Part shown: positions 1-10,180 of the stretch, in pieces
Numbering within the stretch: the stretch's first letter is position 1
Layout of the letters: the number at the start of each line of letters is the position of its first letter
From: Tetracentron sinense
Lineage: Eukaryota; Streptophyta; Magnoliopsida; Trochodendrales; Trochodendraceae
Length of the DNA stretch: 64,000 nucleotides
Reading direction: 5' to 3'
Assembly (NCBI GenBank): GCA_015143295.1
Contig: CM026568.1
Coordinates: 36,588,441 to 36,652,440, forward strand
Made by a program: the position numbers and the translations under genes
Notes under the pieces: model-generated
The model's database searches: none
Told to the model about the DNA's origin: nothing
What the model saw: the letters and a program-made list of their open reading frames with translations, nothing else

Positions 1-164
1 GACATAGTCATAGACAATGAGAAAATTCGTTCACTAACTATTGAAAAAAAAAATTATATATATATATATAATTTAATAAGACACATCGGTAAGGAGACCT
101 CTAAACTTTTGGGAAAAAACAAAATCATACTTTGTTATCTAATTATTCAGTAAGGCATAATCAT

Positions 165-738
165 AGGACAAGAGGATAATTGTTCCGTAAACAAATAGAA
201 ACAATACTTGCCGGATATGTACGAAACACATAGACGAAAAAAAAAACCACGAACTCAGTCGTAAAATAAAAAGAGCAGTGCTAAGCTGACCCATGGGTCC
301 GTTTCATATCTTATCCCCGTGTCCCTTTTAACATCCCTTTAATCCTGGTGAAGCTTAACTAAATTAAAATTAAGATTTTGAATTTTTTTTTATAAGAAAA
401 ACATGATTGAATTGCTTAACCCTAGGAGTGAGTAAATACTAACAACAAACAAGGGGATAATTGTTTTGTAAACAAGGAGAAACAATACTTGCCGGATATG
501 TACGAAACGTATGGCCGTAAAAAAAAAATCCACCAACTTAGTCGTAAAAAAAGAGGGCAGTGCTCAGCAGATCCATGGGTCCTTTTCATATCATACCCCC
601 TATCCCCGTGTCCCTTTTAACAACCCTTTAACCCTGGTTAAGCTTAACTAAATTAAAATTAAGATTTTGATTTTTTATTTTATTTTTTTGAAAAACCATG
701 GTTGAATTGCTTAACCCTAGAGGTGAGTGAATATTAAC
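165..738. repeat. Diverged tandem duplication, two units of about 280 bp
   Basis: Two consecutive units (about 165-442 and 447-738) share the same order of landmarks: GGATAATTGTT, then AATACTTGCCGGATATGTACG, then CCATGGGTCC, then CCCGTGTCCCTTTTAACA, then AGCTTAACTAAATTAAAATT and finally a right half with TTGAATTGCTTAACCCTAG. The second half of each unit resembles the palindromic MITE family seen elsewhere in the window, so this may be a duplicated MITE plus flank. No coding sequence is seen in the first 1055 bases, and the missing first exon of the SEC14-like gene is not recognisable here. Confidence 0.7.
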
Positions 739-1055
739 CACAGTTGGTAAGTATTTTAAATTGGGGTGTGAGCCAATGAGGGCCTGCCCTTCGGTTATAA
801 AATGGGAATGGGAATGGGAATGGGAACCGGGTACGTTTATTATTTTCCCAAAAAAAAAGAAAGTATTGAATATGCCCCCAAACTCCTATTCCCTGGTCCC
901 AAGATTTTGTGTACCCGCCTAATCATTTTACACAATTTCACTAACAATTACTTATAATTTCAATCAACTAATGTGTGCCTCTACAATAAAATCGTGGCTC
1001 TGTCCCTGATTGCGGGTATCCCTATATTGGCTATATTTTTTTGGCCGGCGTGCAG

Positions 1056-2217
1056 GAAGTAGACGATGTGACGATCAGAAGGTTCTTACGTGCTCGTGAT
1101 CTAGATGTTGAGAAGGCTTCTGGCCTATTCCTGAAGTACCTAAAATGGAGGCGAGCATTTGTTCCTAATGGTTCCATATCTGTCTCAGAGGTCTCAAATG
1201 AAATCGCCCAGAAGAAGATGTTTCTGCAAGGATTGGATAAGAAGGAACGGCCCATAGGAATTGTCTTTGGTGCCAAACATTTCCAGACCACAGGGAATCC
1301 AGAAGAGTTCAAACGTATGTTCTTACCTTTAAACTGTTTATTATCAAGTTCTTTGAGGACTCAGAACTCGGATAGGATTTATTTTTTCGGTCTTCTGAAT
1401 TAATTCATGAAAAGGATTGACCGAGTAGATTATTGACCCAGCTGTTTTTTGTGTATGGACTTTGTACTGGGAACACATAAAGGAACCCTTACCCCGAAAA
1501 AGATTAGCTCTGGTGGCTGCCCGAGTTGGGCGCTCGGGCATCCACAAAACATAAGACATATGGCAGATGTCGGTGGACAGAAGTCATTTCACTTGTCCCC
1601 ATCATTTTGACTTCTGCCCAACTGAGACTATTTCCCCTTAAAATTGCCAGGTGTCTTATGGTTTGTGGATGCCCGAGCGCCCAGCTCAGGCAGCCACCAG
1701 AGCTAATCTTTTTCTCCTAAACTTAGGCTTCAGATTTGCACTGGTGGACGCAGAGGGCGCTTGGGCTTGCACACTTCATCAGACACCTGGTGATAAAAGG
1801 AAAGAGATATCAAGTAGGGAGAAGTAAAAATCATGGGGAGAAAATAAAATGACTTCTCCTCCTTTTTATCGCCAAGTCCACCAGAGCAAATATGAAGCCC
1901 TAAACTTTAAGAGAAAACATATATTATTTACAAACGGACACAAACAGTCGTGATGGCCAATGAACTTGGCCCTCAAAAAAAAATTTTGGGCACTACACCC
2001 CCAAACCACCATTGTTAGCCCGCTGCGAAGAGAATCCTGGCTCCACACCTGGATGCGATCTGTCTTGATCAATCAGTTTTTGAGTCTTGCTCACAATATT
2101 CAGATAAGTGTTCATAAGTAGTATTTTGATGTTGAAACCTTCGTTTAGCTAAATCATCAAGTCCTTATTTACAGGTTTTGTAGTCTACCTTCTCGACAAA
2201 GTATGTGCAAGGTAATG

Positions 2218-2273
<56 letters not shown>

Positions 2274-3357
2274 GTATATATATATAACGATGAAAATGGA
2301 AACTCGAACATAGGGTGCCACTGCTGTAGATTGTATTTGATATTATCTTGATCTCTCAGGATGCCAAGAGGACAGGAAAAGTTTGTCACCATTGTAGATC
2401 TTGAAGGATGGGGGTATTCGAATCTTGACATCCGTGCATACGTGGGAGCTCTGTCGATGTTGCAGGTTTAGATCTCCACCATAAAGCATTTCATCCCGAA
2501 TTTAGACTAAGGTGCAAAACCTTGGTCCAATACTTATAAAGACTCCCCAACTCTGACTCAGCTTGTGGCTCCAGATGTGCATATTAAACCAATCAACAAT
2601 AATAGAGATCCACACACAGTTTTATTATTCTAACTAATAGCATGGAATTGATTTCTGCAATGGCAGGACTACTACCCGGAGAGGCTTGGCAAGTTGTTTA
2701 TAGTCCATGTGCCTTTCATATTTATGACAGCATGGAAGATCGTTTACCCGTTTATTGACAACAACACCAAGAAGAAAGTAATTTCCGAAACTCTTCCATT
2801 TTATAACACATATGTATCAATGCATGTTCATCACAGAACTCAGGAGCATGGAACATTAACAGAAACTACACTTTCCATTTCCTAAATATTATGGATACTT
2901 TGGCCTTCTCAAAAACTATAAAAGATGGTAAGAGACCTGGATAAATTGAACCATAAACAGTTACAGAACAAGATCGATCGAGAAAAGAAACAATGTCCAA
3001 ACGCTGCAATTCTATATTACAAATAATACAGGTTGAGTTATGAGCTTTTCTGTGGATTCATGAACTGAGACCCCATGATTAGAATTGTAAAGCACAGGCT
3101 TTTAACACCAGTACTGTTAGATATATATTTCATTAATAGAGCATGGGTATTTCATATGCCCTCTTCATGTGCACATATATACCTGATATCCCATCATCTT
3201 TGTCTGACATTGTTTATATATGTTTGCCACAACATTGCAGATAGTATTTGTGGAGAACAATAAACTGAAATCAACTCTACTTGAAGACATTGATGAGAGC
3301 CAGATCCCGGAGATATATGGAGGCAAACTGCCATTAGTTCCTATAGAGGACGCCTAA
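1056..3357 (+). CDS. SEC14-like CRAL-TRIO lipid-binding protein (5' exon missing)
   Basis: Five exons join in frame: 1056-1314, 2175-2211, 2360-2465, 2667-2777 and 3241-3357, each with AG acceptor and GT donor, giving 209 codons and a TAA stop. The product starts with EVDDVTIRRFLRARDLDVEKA, the CRAL-TRIO N-terminal helical part, and continues through the lipid-binding fold (KFVTIVDLEGWGYSNLDIRA, YYPERLGKLFIVHVPFIF, ESQIPEIYGGKLP). These are hallmarks of plant single-domain Sec14p-like proteins, annotated as phosphatidylinositol transfer or 'random slug protein 5'-like. The family binds and exchanges phospholipids at membranes. The reading frame enters at an acceptor (TGCAG/GAA), so an upstream exon must exist but is not found in the first 1 kb. 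Intron 1 carries two palindromic MITEs and intron 2 a CT/TA microsatellite; no stops or shifts break the exons. Confidence 0.9.
1497..1713. mobile_element. Palindromic MITE in intron 1 of the SEC14-like gene
   Basis: The two ends are long inverted repeats: the left begins AAAAAGATTAGCTCTGGTGG and the right is its near-perfect complement, ending CCACCAGAGCTAATCTTTTT. The arms extend about 55 bp through GCCCGAG, CGCTCGGGCATCCACAAAAC and ATAAGA. A related copy with the same arms lies at 26044-26264. No coding capacity is present and no clear target duplication is visible, so the superfamily is left open. Confidence 0.75.
1715..1909. mobile_element. Second palindromic MITE, adjoining the first
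   Basis: Inverted arms are visible as TTAGGCTTCAGATTTGC followed by CTGGTGGAC on the left and GTCCACCAG followed by GCAAATATGAAGCCCTAA on the right. The centre (GATATCAAG, GGGAGAAGT, AATGACTTCTCC) matches the centre of the 26044-26264 copy, so the two neighbouring elements and that copy look like mixed members of one family. Confidence 0.6.
2221..2286. repeat. (CT)n-(TA)n microsatellite
   Basis: About 37 bases of pure CT repeat pass directly into about 29 bases of TA repeat. It lies a few bases after the donor site of the 37-bp exon of the SEC14-like gene, inside an intron of only 148 bp. It is probably length-polymorphic. Confidence 0.95.
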
Positions 3358-3931
3358 TTAGCCGACTCAGCCTCGCAAAAAGATTCTCTGTGCTTCTCCA
3401 CTGTTGTAAGTTAAACTTTAGATACAAAACTCTGATCTTGCAAGGGTACAGGAGTTCTTCTATTACCAGTCTCAAGGCATGCACTCTTTCACCCATGTTC
3501 TGTTTTGAAGCTAAGCATATATTTGTATTCTGTGTGGAACATATCTATCTGCTTAATCTACTGAATATATCATATATATTTTTTTTCTCAATTACGATAT
3601 TGTTTGGAACTGCAGTCCATAATAAATGGAATGGGTTGGAAAAGAAACAGCGCACAAATTAGAGTCAGGTGCAAGACTTGCAATTATATGATGTGAAATC
3701 CAGAAGTATGCCGATGGGCTGTTTATATAATCATTTGATCAGAAATATGGCATTGTTTCATACCCTTGGGCCCTGAGATTTCATATATACAGCCCAGCTG
3801 ACTTTAGGATCCATACCAAATCTACACATTTAGAAATCGATCAGTTATCCAAATTTGAGTAGGGGTGGCAATGGGGGCTTGAATTTTGGTTTTTCAAATA
3901 GGCCCCCTTCCAAGCCCAATACATTTACAAA
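3358..3931. other. 3' flank of the SEC14-like gene
   Basis: AT-rich sequence following the stop codon; an AATAAA-like signal near 3623 could serve polyadenylation of the SEC14-like transcript. Near 3855 a TAGGGGTGGCAATGG stretch resembles the end of a hAT-type MITE, but no partner end is found. No gene is seen. Confidence 0.4.
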
Positions 3932-4047
3932 CCCTCGGGAGTGTAGCCTAGTGGTCAAAGGATGAACTGTACCCTGAGGTCTCAAGATAGAATCTATTCT
4001 AGGCTCCCCTCAATATCGAATGTTTGGGTTGAGGGTTTAACCAAAAA
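3932..4047 (+). mobile_element. tRNA-derived SINE (relic)
   Basis: The sequence has a polymerase III box A-like stretch (GTGTAGCCTAGTGGTCAAAG) and, 30-odd bases later, a box B-like stretch (GAGGTCTCAAGATAGAATC), followed by TTCTAGGCTCCCCTC and an A-rich end. The same order and spacing occur in the better-preserved copy at 52471-52640, which supports a shared SINE family. I find no convincing target duplication here. Confidence 0.6.
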
Positions 4048-4797
4048 AACTTACCTTTGGGTGTTTAGTCCCACATCGGCTTTGTAACTGAGCTTGCCTC
4101 CCTCATAAGTGTCATCACGCCTCAAACGGTTAGTACCTGTTTTGAGGAGTGTTTGGGTGATGCTTATGTTGGGTTGCAAGTGTGGTTGTGTGTGTGTGTG
4201 TGTGAGTGACTGCATGGGGTGTGTGTGTTTCCTTTGTCTTGCCTTCAGTCATCGCTTTATGGTATAGTTGAGTTAACAGAAAAAAACACACATGCATCAC
4301 GTGAGACTAGTTTGATGATTAGTTTTGAGTTTTGGCTCAGGATACACACCCCTAACCCTAAATTTGAGAATATCTATACGGGATATACTCAACAAAAAAA
4401 AACGGAAGAATAACGGCAAGAAGTCATTGAGTTCAGTAGTTCTTCGAAAAAAAAATTCTTCTTTTGTGTAGGCAACATCTGTCAAGTGATCGTTGTTATA
4501 CAGTAAACAGCCTGCAAAACCATTACGAGCAAACATACTGAGTATCTGCCCCCTAAAAATTTTAAAATAAAAAACAAAAAACTCAGAATAGCCAGCCGAA
4601 TTATTATTAAATACTAAAACTAGACCAACACTCGCAGCGGATATAATATCCATGTTAGATAACTATATATAAGCAATTACCAAACAGGCCCAAAAGAGAG
4701 AACTCAGAGATCTGCTAAAAAAAAAAGAGTCTTGGAATTTTTCTGGTTAAAAATATATACAAAAAGAAAAGAAAATGAAGAAGAAACTGATCGATTC
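4048..4797. other. Intergenic, TG microsatellite, no gene
   Basis: Contains a short TG microsatellite near 4187-4204 and a stretch with TAGTCCCACATCGG, a sequence often seen in plant LTR remnants. AT-rich sequence then leads to the 3' end of the Rieske-like locus on the other strand. Short open frames here lack recognisable domains. Confidence 0.4.
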
Positions 4798-5277
4798 TCA
4801 AGCAAAACCAATCAGTAACTTGTTCTCATCCAAGAAACTATACATGGGTACCACCAGATTATATGGTGCTGGGCCCTTACAGTTACGGATCCTCCCAGAG
4901 ATGTCGTAATGGGAACCATGGCATGGGCAAAACCACCCACCAAAGTCACCCGCATTCGGTAACGGGATACAGCCTAGATGGGTGCATACCCCAACAACAA
5001 CAATATTTAAACAAACAAATATTAATTGGTTTAACAACAGAGAATTAAACAAGGAAATAAAATACGTAACTGAGAAGTGAGAGGGAGGTGGGAGGAAACC
5101 CTAACCTCTAGTAGAATCACAAAACTTGGACCTGAAGGAGAATGAATGGATGGATCTTGAGGCGGTGTCAGTGTCAGTTTCACCATCGATTAGATTCCTA
5201 GAGAGAATGGTCGAGGCTGCAGTCTGTTTCGACCGCCATGACACAAAAGAGAGTCTTCTCCCAGCAACTCTCAACAT
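4798..5277 (-). pseudogene. Truncated Rieske iron-sulfur protein gene (complex III), middle missing
   Basis: On the minus strand, 5277-5106 encodes MLRVAGRRLSFVSWRSKQTA and onwards, an arginine- and serine-rich mitochondrial presequence like that of plant Rieske proteins, ending at a plausible GT donor (GAG/GTTAGG). Only about 85 bases later, 5020-4798 encodes the C-terminal cluster domain with both binding boxes, CTHLGC and CPCHGSH, then YDISGRIR and a stop. The roughly 150 residues between them (hinge, membrane helix, first half of the soluble domain) are absent. No AG acceptor lies just before the [11 protein letters not shown] block, and reading straight through the donor meets a stop. 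Two extra residues (N, C) sit between GRIR and KGPAPYN. An internal deletion has probably killed the gene; a short chimeric product cannot be excluded. Confidence 0.8.
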
Positions 5278-5593
5278 CTTCTTCTGCAGCTAGCTCTTTC
5301 TAGGGTTTCTCTGGTTTCGTTATTACTTTGTCTGTAAGTCGAATCACTCCCTTGCAACAGATCAGAGAAAGTATTGAATGAAGCACTTTATCTTAATTGG
5401 CAATTAGTATTCATTACAGTATTAACCGCCTCAAATTTGCTGACTGTTGGATGGCTGTGATTATTTGAGTGATAAACAAGATAAACAAGATAAGTAAGAA
5501 ACTTTTAATACATAGAAGTGGTACTTACAGTGGACTGAGGCCGAAGCCTTGACAGACTAACAGAAGAAGAAGATGAACAGGAGCCTTGCTAGG
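5278..5593. other. Upstream flank of the Rieske-like locus
   Basis: Pyrimidine-rich on the plus strand near the Rieske start, consistent with a former 5' UTR and promoter, then AT-rich sequence up to the edge of the caulimovirid fragment. The virus-like reading frame loses family resemblance at about 5620, so the integration breakpoint is probably between 5560 and 5625. No gene is seen. Confidence 0.4.
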
Positions 5594-7456
5594 CTAGAAG
5601 CACACACAAAAGAAGACAATCAAAAGATCTTTGTCAGGAAGGCTAGAACCAAGAAATTGGTGTTTAATGGTCAGGTTAGGGAAGAGTTTAACCAATATAG
5701 GTTTACTGATTTTATCAATAATGAAACATTCACCATTGACAGCACGAAAAGCTTGTTCATGAGGTTTCCAATATTCTTTTGGGATAATATCAGGATTAAT
5801 GATAGATTGGGAAGCACCAGTGTCAAAGAAGGCTATGGCTGGAATAGGTCTGGAATAATGATCTGTAAGGATCTGAACTTGGGCCATAGGAATAGGTTGA
5901 GTAGAAGTGACTGGATATAGTGCTTGTACTATATATACCTGAGGTATAGTAGTTGTAATTCCAATATTTGCAAACTGCTCACAAAGGAGCGTAAAACTGT
6001 GAACTGGAGGTTCATCATCATCACTACTGGAATATCCAATAGCAACAATAGTTGCTGGTGAAAACTCATCATCAAGAGAAAAGACTGATTCGATATCAGA
6101 GAAATCAGATTCGTCAGCAGCATATGTAGTAATTTGCTGTAAGAGTTTCACACTTTTATCCCGGTTGGGACAATTTTTAGCAAAGTGGCCAAACTTGTTG
6201 CAAAGATAACATCGGGAAGATGTTTTTCCTTTAACTTTTTTTTTTCGCAAGTATCGCCATTTGCGTTTCTTTGTAAAGCGATGAGATTGTGGATTATCGT
6301 CTGAACGACGAGTATTATGACGTTTAGAAGATTTTTTGTGATGCTTATGAAACTTGGATTTGGACTTGGTGTGCTTAGAGAGACAAGTAAGACAAGAGCA
6401 ATCACGTTTATCGCATTTAATAGAAAGATAACTTTTATCACAAGTAGACTGAATCTTTTTGCCAATAGACTCGAAATTTCGAAAGAAAGTAGTCTGATTA
6501 CACAGAGTTTCCAAAGCTTGAAGAGTAAACTGAAAAATTTCACCAAGAGAAGCTTGTTGAAGTGTAATACGTTTAGTATTCATAATAGTAGTGGTGTTAT
6601 CACCAAGAGGTTCTGGTAGAGAAGCTAGAAAAGCCTGTTTTAGATTAACGTCGTCCATACCATTGAGTATGTAGAATCGTTTGGACATTCGATCATAATG
6701 CTTTTCTAAATCAGAACGTTGATAAGAACAGCATTTCATTTCAAGAAATTCATCACGACATTTTTCTGTATGAAAAATAGCAGATCCGATAAATTCTTGA
6801 TGAATGGCGGATAAGACAGCATCAAGTGTAGGAAGTTGACGAAACTGAATTTGTCTGTATTCACCAAGACTGTTATACCATTCACGAAGACGACCATTAA
6901 GGCGAGTGACTAGTTTTTCGATTACCATACTCACAGTAGAACCAGGAATATGGAATTCAGTATTGCACCAAGCAAATATTTCAAATAAACGTTCACGCCA
7001 TTTGGATGGAGGAATGTCATCGATAGTGAAGAATTTTTTAACATCTGGATGAGGAATCCGAAGATTAGGTGGTATATCTGGAGGATCAGGAGGTTCTTCG
7101 ACATGAGGATCATCTAGATCGGGAGTGTCCATCATAAAGATGAGAGGGACAACCTGAGATTGATCAGATGAAGAAGTGTCATCATCTGTCTGAGATTTAG
7201 TGGTAGAATGACTTTCAGTATCAGTAAGAGAGACTGGAAATAATTCAAATTCGACTGGTTTGGTTAAGTTTTTTAGAAAGGATGCTATGGGATTAGGTTG
7301 ATCTTTTTCTAAGAGAATGGAAAGAGGTGGTTCAGAAGAAGAAGCACCTATAACAGGGTCATTTGGAACATAAGGTGGAGTAGGTGTGTAACGTGGTTGA
7401 CTTAAAGATTGGGTGACTATAGGATTTAAAGACTGTGTTGCTACATGTGTTACCAT
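5594..7456 (-). pseudogene. Caulimovirid coat protein and aspartic protease region
   Basis: This 620-codon open frame starts in a low-complexity proline- and serine-rich stretch. An acidic region (residues 95-130) precedes the coat core at about 140-330, which contains FTIDDIPPSKW and DDVNLKQAFLASLPEPLG. A lysine/arginine/histidine-rich segment (about 365-412) leads to a CCHC knuckle at 416-429 (C416, C419, H424, C429), the usual nucleic-acid-binding end of caulimovirid coat proteins. A retropepsin-like catalytic motif FFDTGAS follows at 543-549, but the frame ends about 70 residues later in unrelated sequence (VFFCVCF). The protease is therefore probably truncated and the polymerase is missing. 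The real polyprotein entered from the other frame upstream, so the ATG at 7456 is not meaningful. Confidence 0.8.
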
Positions 7457-7470
7457 AGTTGCTAAAGGAG

Positions 7471-8820
7471 TTACAGTAGAGGGTAAAGGTAAAGACCTAG
7501 TGGGAATTTGAGGTAATGGTAATACAGTAGGTGATGTAGAGGCTGTAGAAATCCAAGGTCTGATCTAAAAGGATTATTGACTGTATCGAAGACCAAAGGT
7601 TGCATATTCATATGACTAGGAGGTGTGAACCTAGGTGGTGGTTGATAGGTAAGACCTGGAGGTAAACTAGATGCAAATGTTGGTGGATGAGGTGTACTAA
7701 GATGTGGATAGTAACCACGTTCATGTTCAGCCTGTCGAGAATGTTCTAGAGATCTGAGTTGAGATTCAAGATGAGTTAATTGAGAAATCTTGGGATTCAT
7801 CAATTGCCATTGATAATTTAAATCTTTGATTGTAGAAGTGATTTGATATATTTCAAATCTTAAGAGAGAAATCTGATCTTGACAGTGTTGAATTAAAATA
7901 TCAGTATTACTGAAATATTGAGAGATGGAAGAGGTTAAAGTCTTTTGATTTTCAAGGAGGGAATGGAATGTGATATTCTGATGGCGAGAGTTTTCTGCTT
8001 GCCAATTCAGAGAAGCTTCAGCAGCAGTAATCGTTTTTCCATGAGTAGGTTTGATTTTCCATGTATGTTGTTCATTAGATTGAGGATAGGAAAAATCAGC
8101 CAAAGGTGGAAAGTCTTGAGGATAGGTAGCTGAAGAGGGTTGAAACATATTAATTTCAGGAAGTTGAACATTACGATCCATACCTGTACTTGAAGTGGGT
8201 AACTTACATTGTAACATAAGGTCATTGGAGGTTGAACTAGGAAGTAGCTTAAGAACCTTTTGGTAGTAAGGTGACAGAGGAGGTGAAGCTGATTTGGAAG
8301 GAGAAGAAGGAAGATCTGGTGGTTTACGTGGTAAATCTGGTGATTTACGTGGTAAATCCGGTGGTTTACTTGATCTAGAGTAAAGAACATAATAGTCAAA
8401 TTTACCAGAAGGATGGCCAAAAAGACCAACGTCGGGATCTCTAGCTTCATATCGTTCTTGAAGAAGTTGTTGAGATGTTTTCTTCCTAATACCAGGTTTA
8501 ATGGGAATGATATCATAATCATCATCAGAATTATATGATAAACAATCGTCACACGTACAGATATCACATGGGATATGAAAATTGTTAGGTCTCTCAGGAG
8601 TAAGCAACATTTGTGTAGAAGTAGTAGGGAGAGCAGTAGTGAAAACCGAGGTTTCATTTGCTATTATGGGTAAAGGAGTAGTAAAGACTGATGGAGTTTC
8701 ACTAGTGGTATTGGGTAGGAACTGTGTTTCCACAGTACCGTCTGAGTGTTTGATGAAGATAGGTCTGTCTGATTGAACTGGTTTGTGCCAATATCTTTTC
8801 TCTTTTGGAAGTTTAGCCTA
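7471..8820 (-). pseudogene. Caulimovirid polyprotein, segment before the coat protein
   Basis: The frame is open from a stop at 8817-8819 down to about 7555. It includes GIRKKTSQQLLQERYEA, proline-rich repeats (PPDLPRKSPDLPRKPPDL) and the stretch AAEASLNWQAEN, followed by a predicted coiled coil of about 100 residues rich in L, I, Q and S. These features sit between the movement and coat domains in petuvirus/florendovirus polyproteins; the coiled coil may be equivalent to a virion-associated protein. After about 7555 the frame diverges into out-of-frame sequence while the neighbouring frame carries the polyprotein on, marking one frameshift. The movement-protein core is not present. Confidence 0.7.
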
Positions 8821-8875
8821 GGGATATTATTTCTATCAAGGTAATTAGCAAGGTTGTGCACAGTTATTGTGTGAC

Positions 8876-9387
8876 TATAAGCCTGTCAAAAAAGCCCTAC
8901 TCAAAGGGTACCCGGCCCAACTCGGCCCTTCCAAGCCTAGCCCTTCTTCGGCCCTTGAGTCGGGTAGGGCCCAAAACAAAGAAGCCCTTCTTCCATAAGG
9001 CCGGGCTAGGGCTGACCCCTGCCCGGCCCTTCCAGGCCCGGCCCGTCCTCCCTTCATTAAGAATACTTAATTTAAGTTATAAATTACTAATATTACCTCC
9101 ATTAATGATATTAATATAGGGTTTATTCATAAAATTCATGACCAAACCTTTTTATATACCAATTTTTCTTGAAAGTCATCACAAAATTTTTCAAAAGTTC
9201 AATATATTGTATGATTGTATCACTTATTTGAATGGTTTTCTTGAACAAAATCTTGCTATCTTCCGGCCCTTTGGCTCGGCCCTAACCCTTGAAGGGCTAG
9301 GACTGGACTAGGGCCTTACTCTTATAGGAAAAGGTAGGGCTAGGGTTGACCCCGGCCCTATCCCTACCCGGCCCTTTGACAGCCCTA
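8876..9387. mobile_element. hAT-type MITE next to the caulimovirid fragment
   Basis: Ends are inverted (AAGCCTGTCAAA on the left, TTTGACAGCCCTA on the right) and the element is filled with GGCCC- and CGGCCCTT-type repeats in both orientations. Near-identical 8-bp flanks TGTGTGAC (8868-8875) and TGTGTGAG (9388-9395) suggest an hAT target duplication with one mismatch. There is no coding capacity, and the short open frames inside it are meaningless. Confidence 0.65.
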
Positions 9388-9575
9388 TGTGTGAGGCGTT
9401 CACCATTATATTCCCTCTAGAAACGTAGTAGTTGATAGGCCCAACATGTTAGCAACAGTATAACATTTGATAGACGCATCATCTGTTTTTAATTTTAAGT
9501 CCGACACTCGAATCTCTAACTAGGTTTGCCACCTAACTAAATTCACCTACCCAAAAAATAAAATTTAATTAGCAG

Positions 9576-9649
9576 GCCACCTTAGCTCAGTCAGTAGAGC
9601 ACACAGCTCCTATTTGCGTGGTCGTGGGTTTGAATCCCACAGACGGGCG
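9576..9649 (+). tRNA. Degenerate tRNA-Lys-like sequence (pseudo-tRNA)
   Basis: A box A stretch (TTAGCTCAGTCAGTAGAGC) and a box B stretch (GTGGGTTTGAATCCCAC) are placed as in a tRNA, and the body resembles plant tRNA-Lys around GGTCGTGGGTT. The T arm pairs perfectly. However, the acceptor arm pairs poorly (GCCACCT against GACGGGC), the anticodon stem has mismatches, and the loop reads CTCCTAT instead of a lysine loop. It is therefore a decayed tRNA gene or a SINE head, not a functional tRNA. Confidence 0.5.
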
Positions 9650-9734
9650 TGTTAATCGTGAAATCCTTTGAAGGATGTACCAGTATGAAACAAGTTTAAT
9701 TTCCTTTCCCAATCATCAAAGCAGTGCTCAAGCC

Positions 9735-10180
9735 CATGGTTCAAAAACCCGAAAACTCAACTCAAAAGTTAGCAGGGTGGAGTAAGACTCAATCCAACTC
9801 GGAATATATATATATATGTAATAACTTGAAAAACTTGGGTTAAAAGAACTCAAAATATGTTTGTTTTACAGCCTCAAACCTAAAAATTAAAAATTAAGTT
9901 TAACAAGACCCATAGTAGATTATCTTTGTAGACCCAAACAAATATGATACAAAAATAATGTGATGTTCAAGTTTAGGTTTAAAAAATGATAAAATACCTT
10001 TTTGTGACTCAACCTAGTCTGACGAGTCGAAAAACTAAGTTCGATTCGACTCGACCGAGTCACCCTAGTAACTCTCGGAAAATAGTGTCTTCTTCGAGTT
10101 TTGAGGCGACTTGACTCGAAATTCATTCAAAGTCGAGTAACTCGACCCAGTTACTCGACTCACCGAGTTTTCGAACTATG
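9735..10180. mobile_element. hAT-type MITE with 8-bp target duplication
   Basis: The 446-bp element begins CATGGTTC and ends GAACTATG, is rich in GACTCGA and CGAGTC motifs, and is flanked by a perfect 8-bp duplication CTCAAGCC (9727-9734 and 10181-10188). TIR-like ends plus an 8-bp duplication indicate a non-autonomous hAT insertion, about 370 bp downstream of the glycyl-tRNA synthetase stop. The motif-rich body has relatives at 23975-24185 and 59363-59830. Confidence 0.75.

Larger units (their letters stand above)
5594..8820 (-). mobile_element. Endogenous caulimovirid (pararetrovirus) fragment
   Basis: About 3.2 kb of polyprotein coding sequence from a plant pararetrovirus of the petuvirus/florendovirus type lies on the minus strand. 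In order it holds a spacer and coiled-coil region, the coat-protein core, a basic stretch with a CCHC zinc knuckle, and the start of an aspartic protease. Sequence beyond the protease (reverse transcriptase and RNase H) and most of the movement-protein region are absent. The frame shifts once near 7555, between the two long open frames. This is an old, defective integrated copy with no visible replication capacity. Ty3/gypsy origin was considered, but the coat core and the layout fit Caulimoviridae better. Confidence 0.8.

Noticed and set aside
4798-5277. Mitochondrial DNA insertion (NUMT) as source of the Rieske sequence
   Set aside because: The Rieske protein is nuclear-encoded and the presequence exon is present, so this is a nuclear gene copy.
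5573-5920. 115-codon plus-strand frame
   Set aside because: It is the antisense shadow of the caulimovirid protease region on the minus strand; it has no domain of its own.
8007-8657. 216-codon minus-strand frame rich in L and I
   Set aside because: Overlaps the caulimovirid pre-coat frame in another phase and has the low-complexity composition of a shadow frame.
8876-9119. Arg/Pro/Gly-rich short frames near 9 kb
   Set aside because: They derive from the GGCCC-rich body of a hAT-type MITE.
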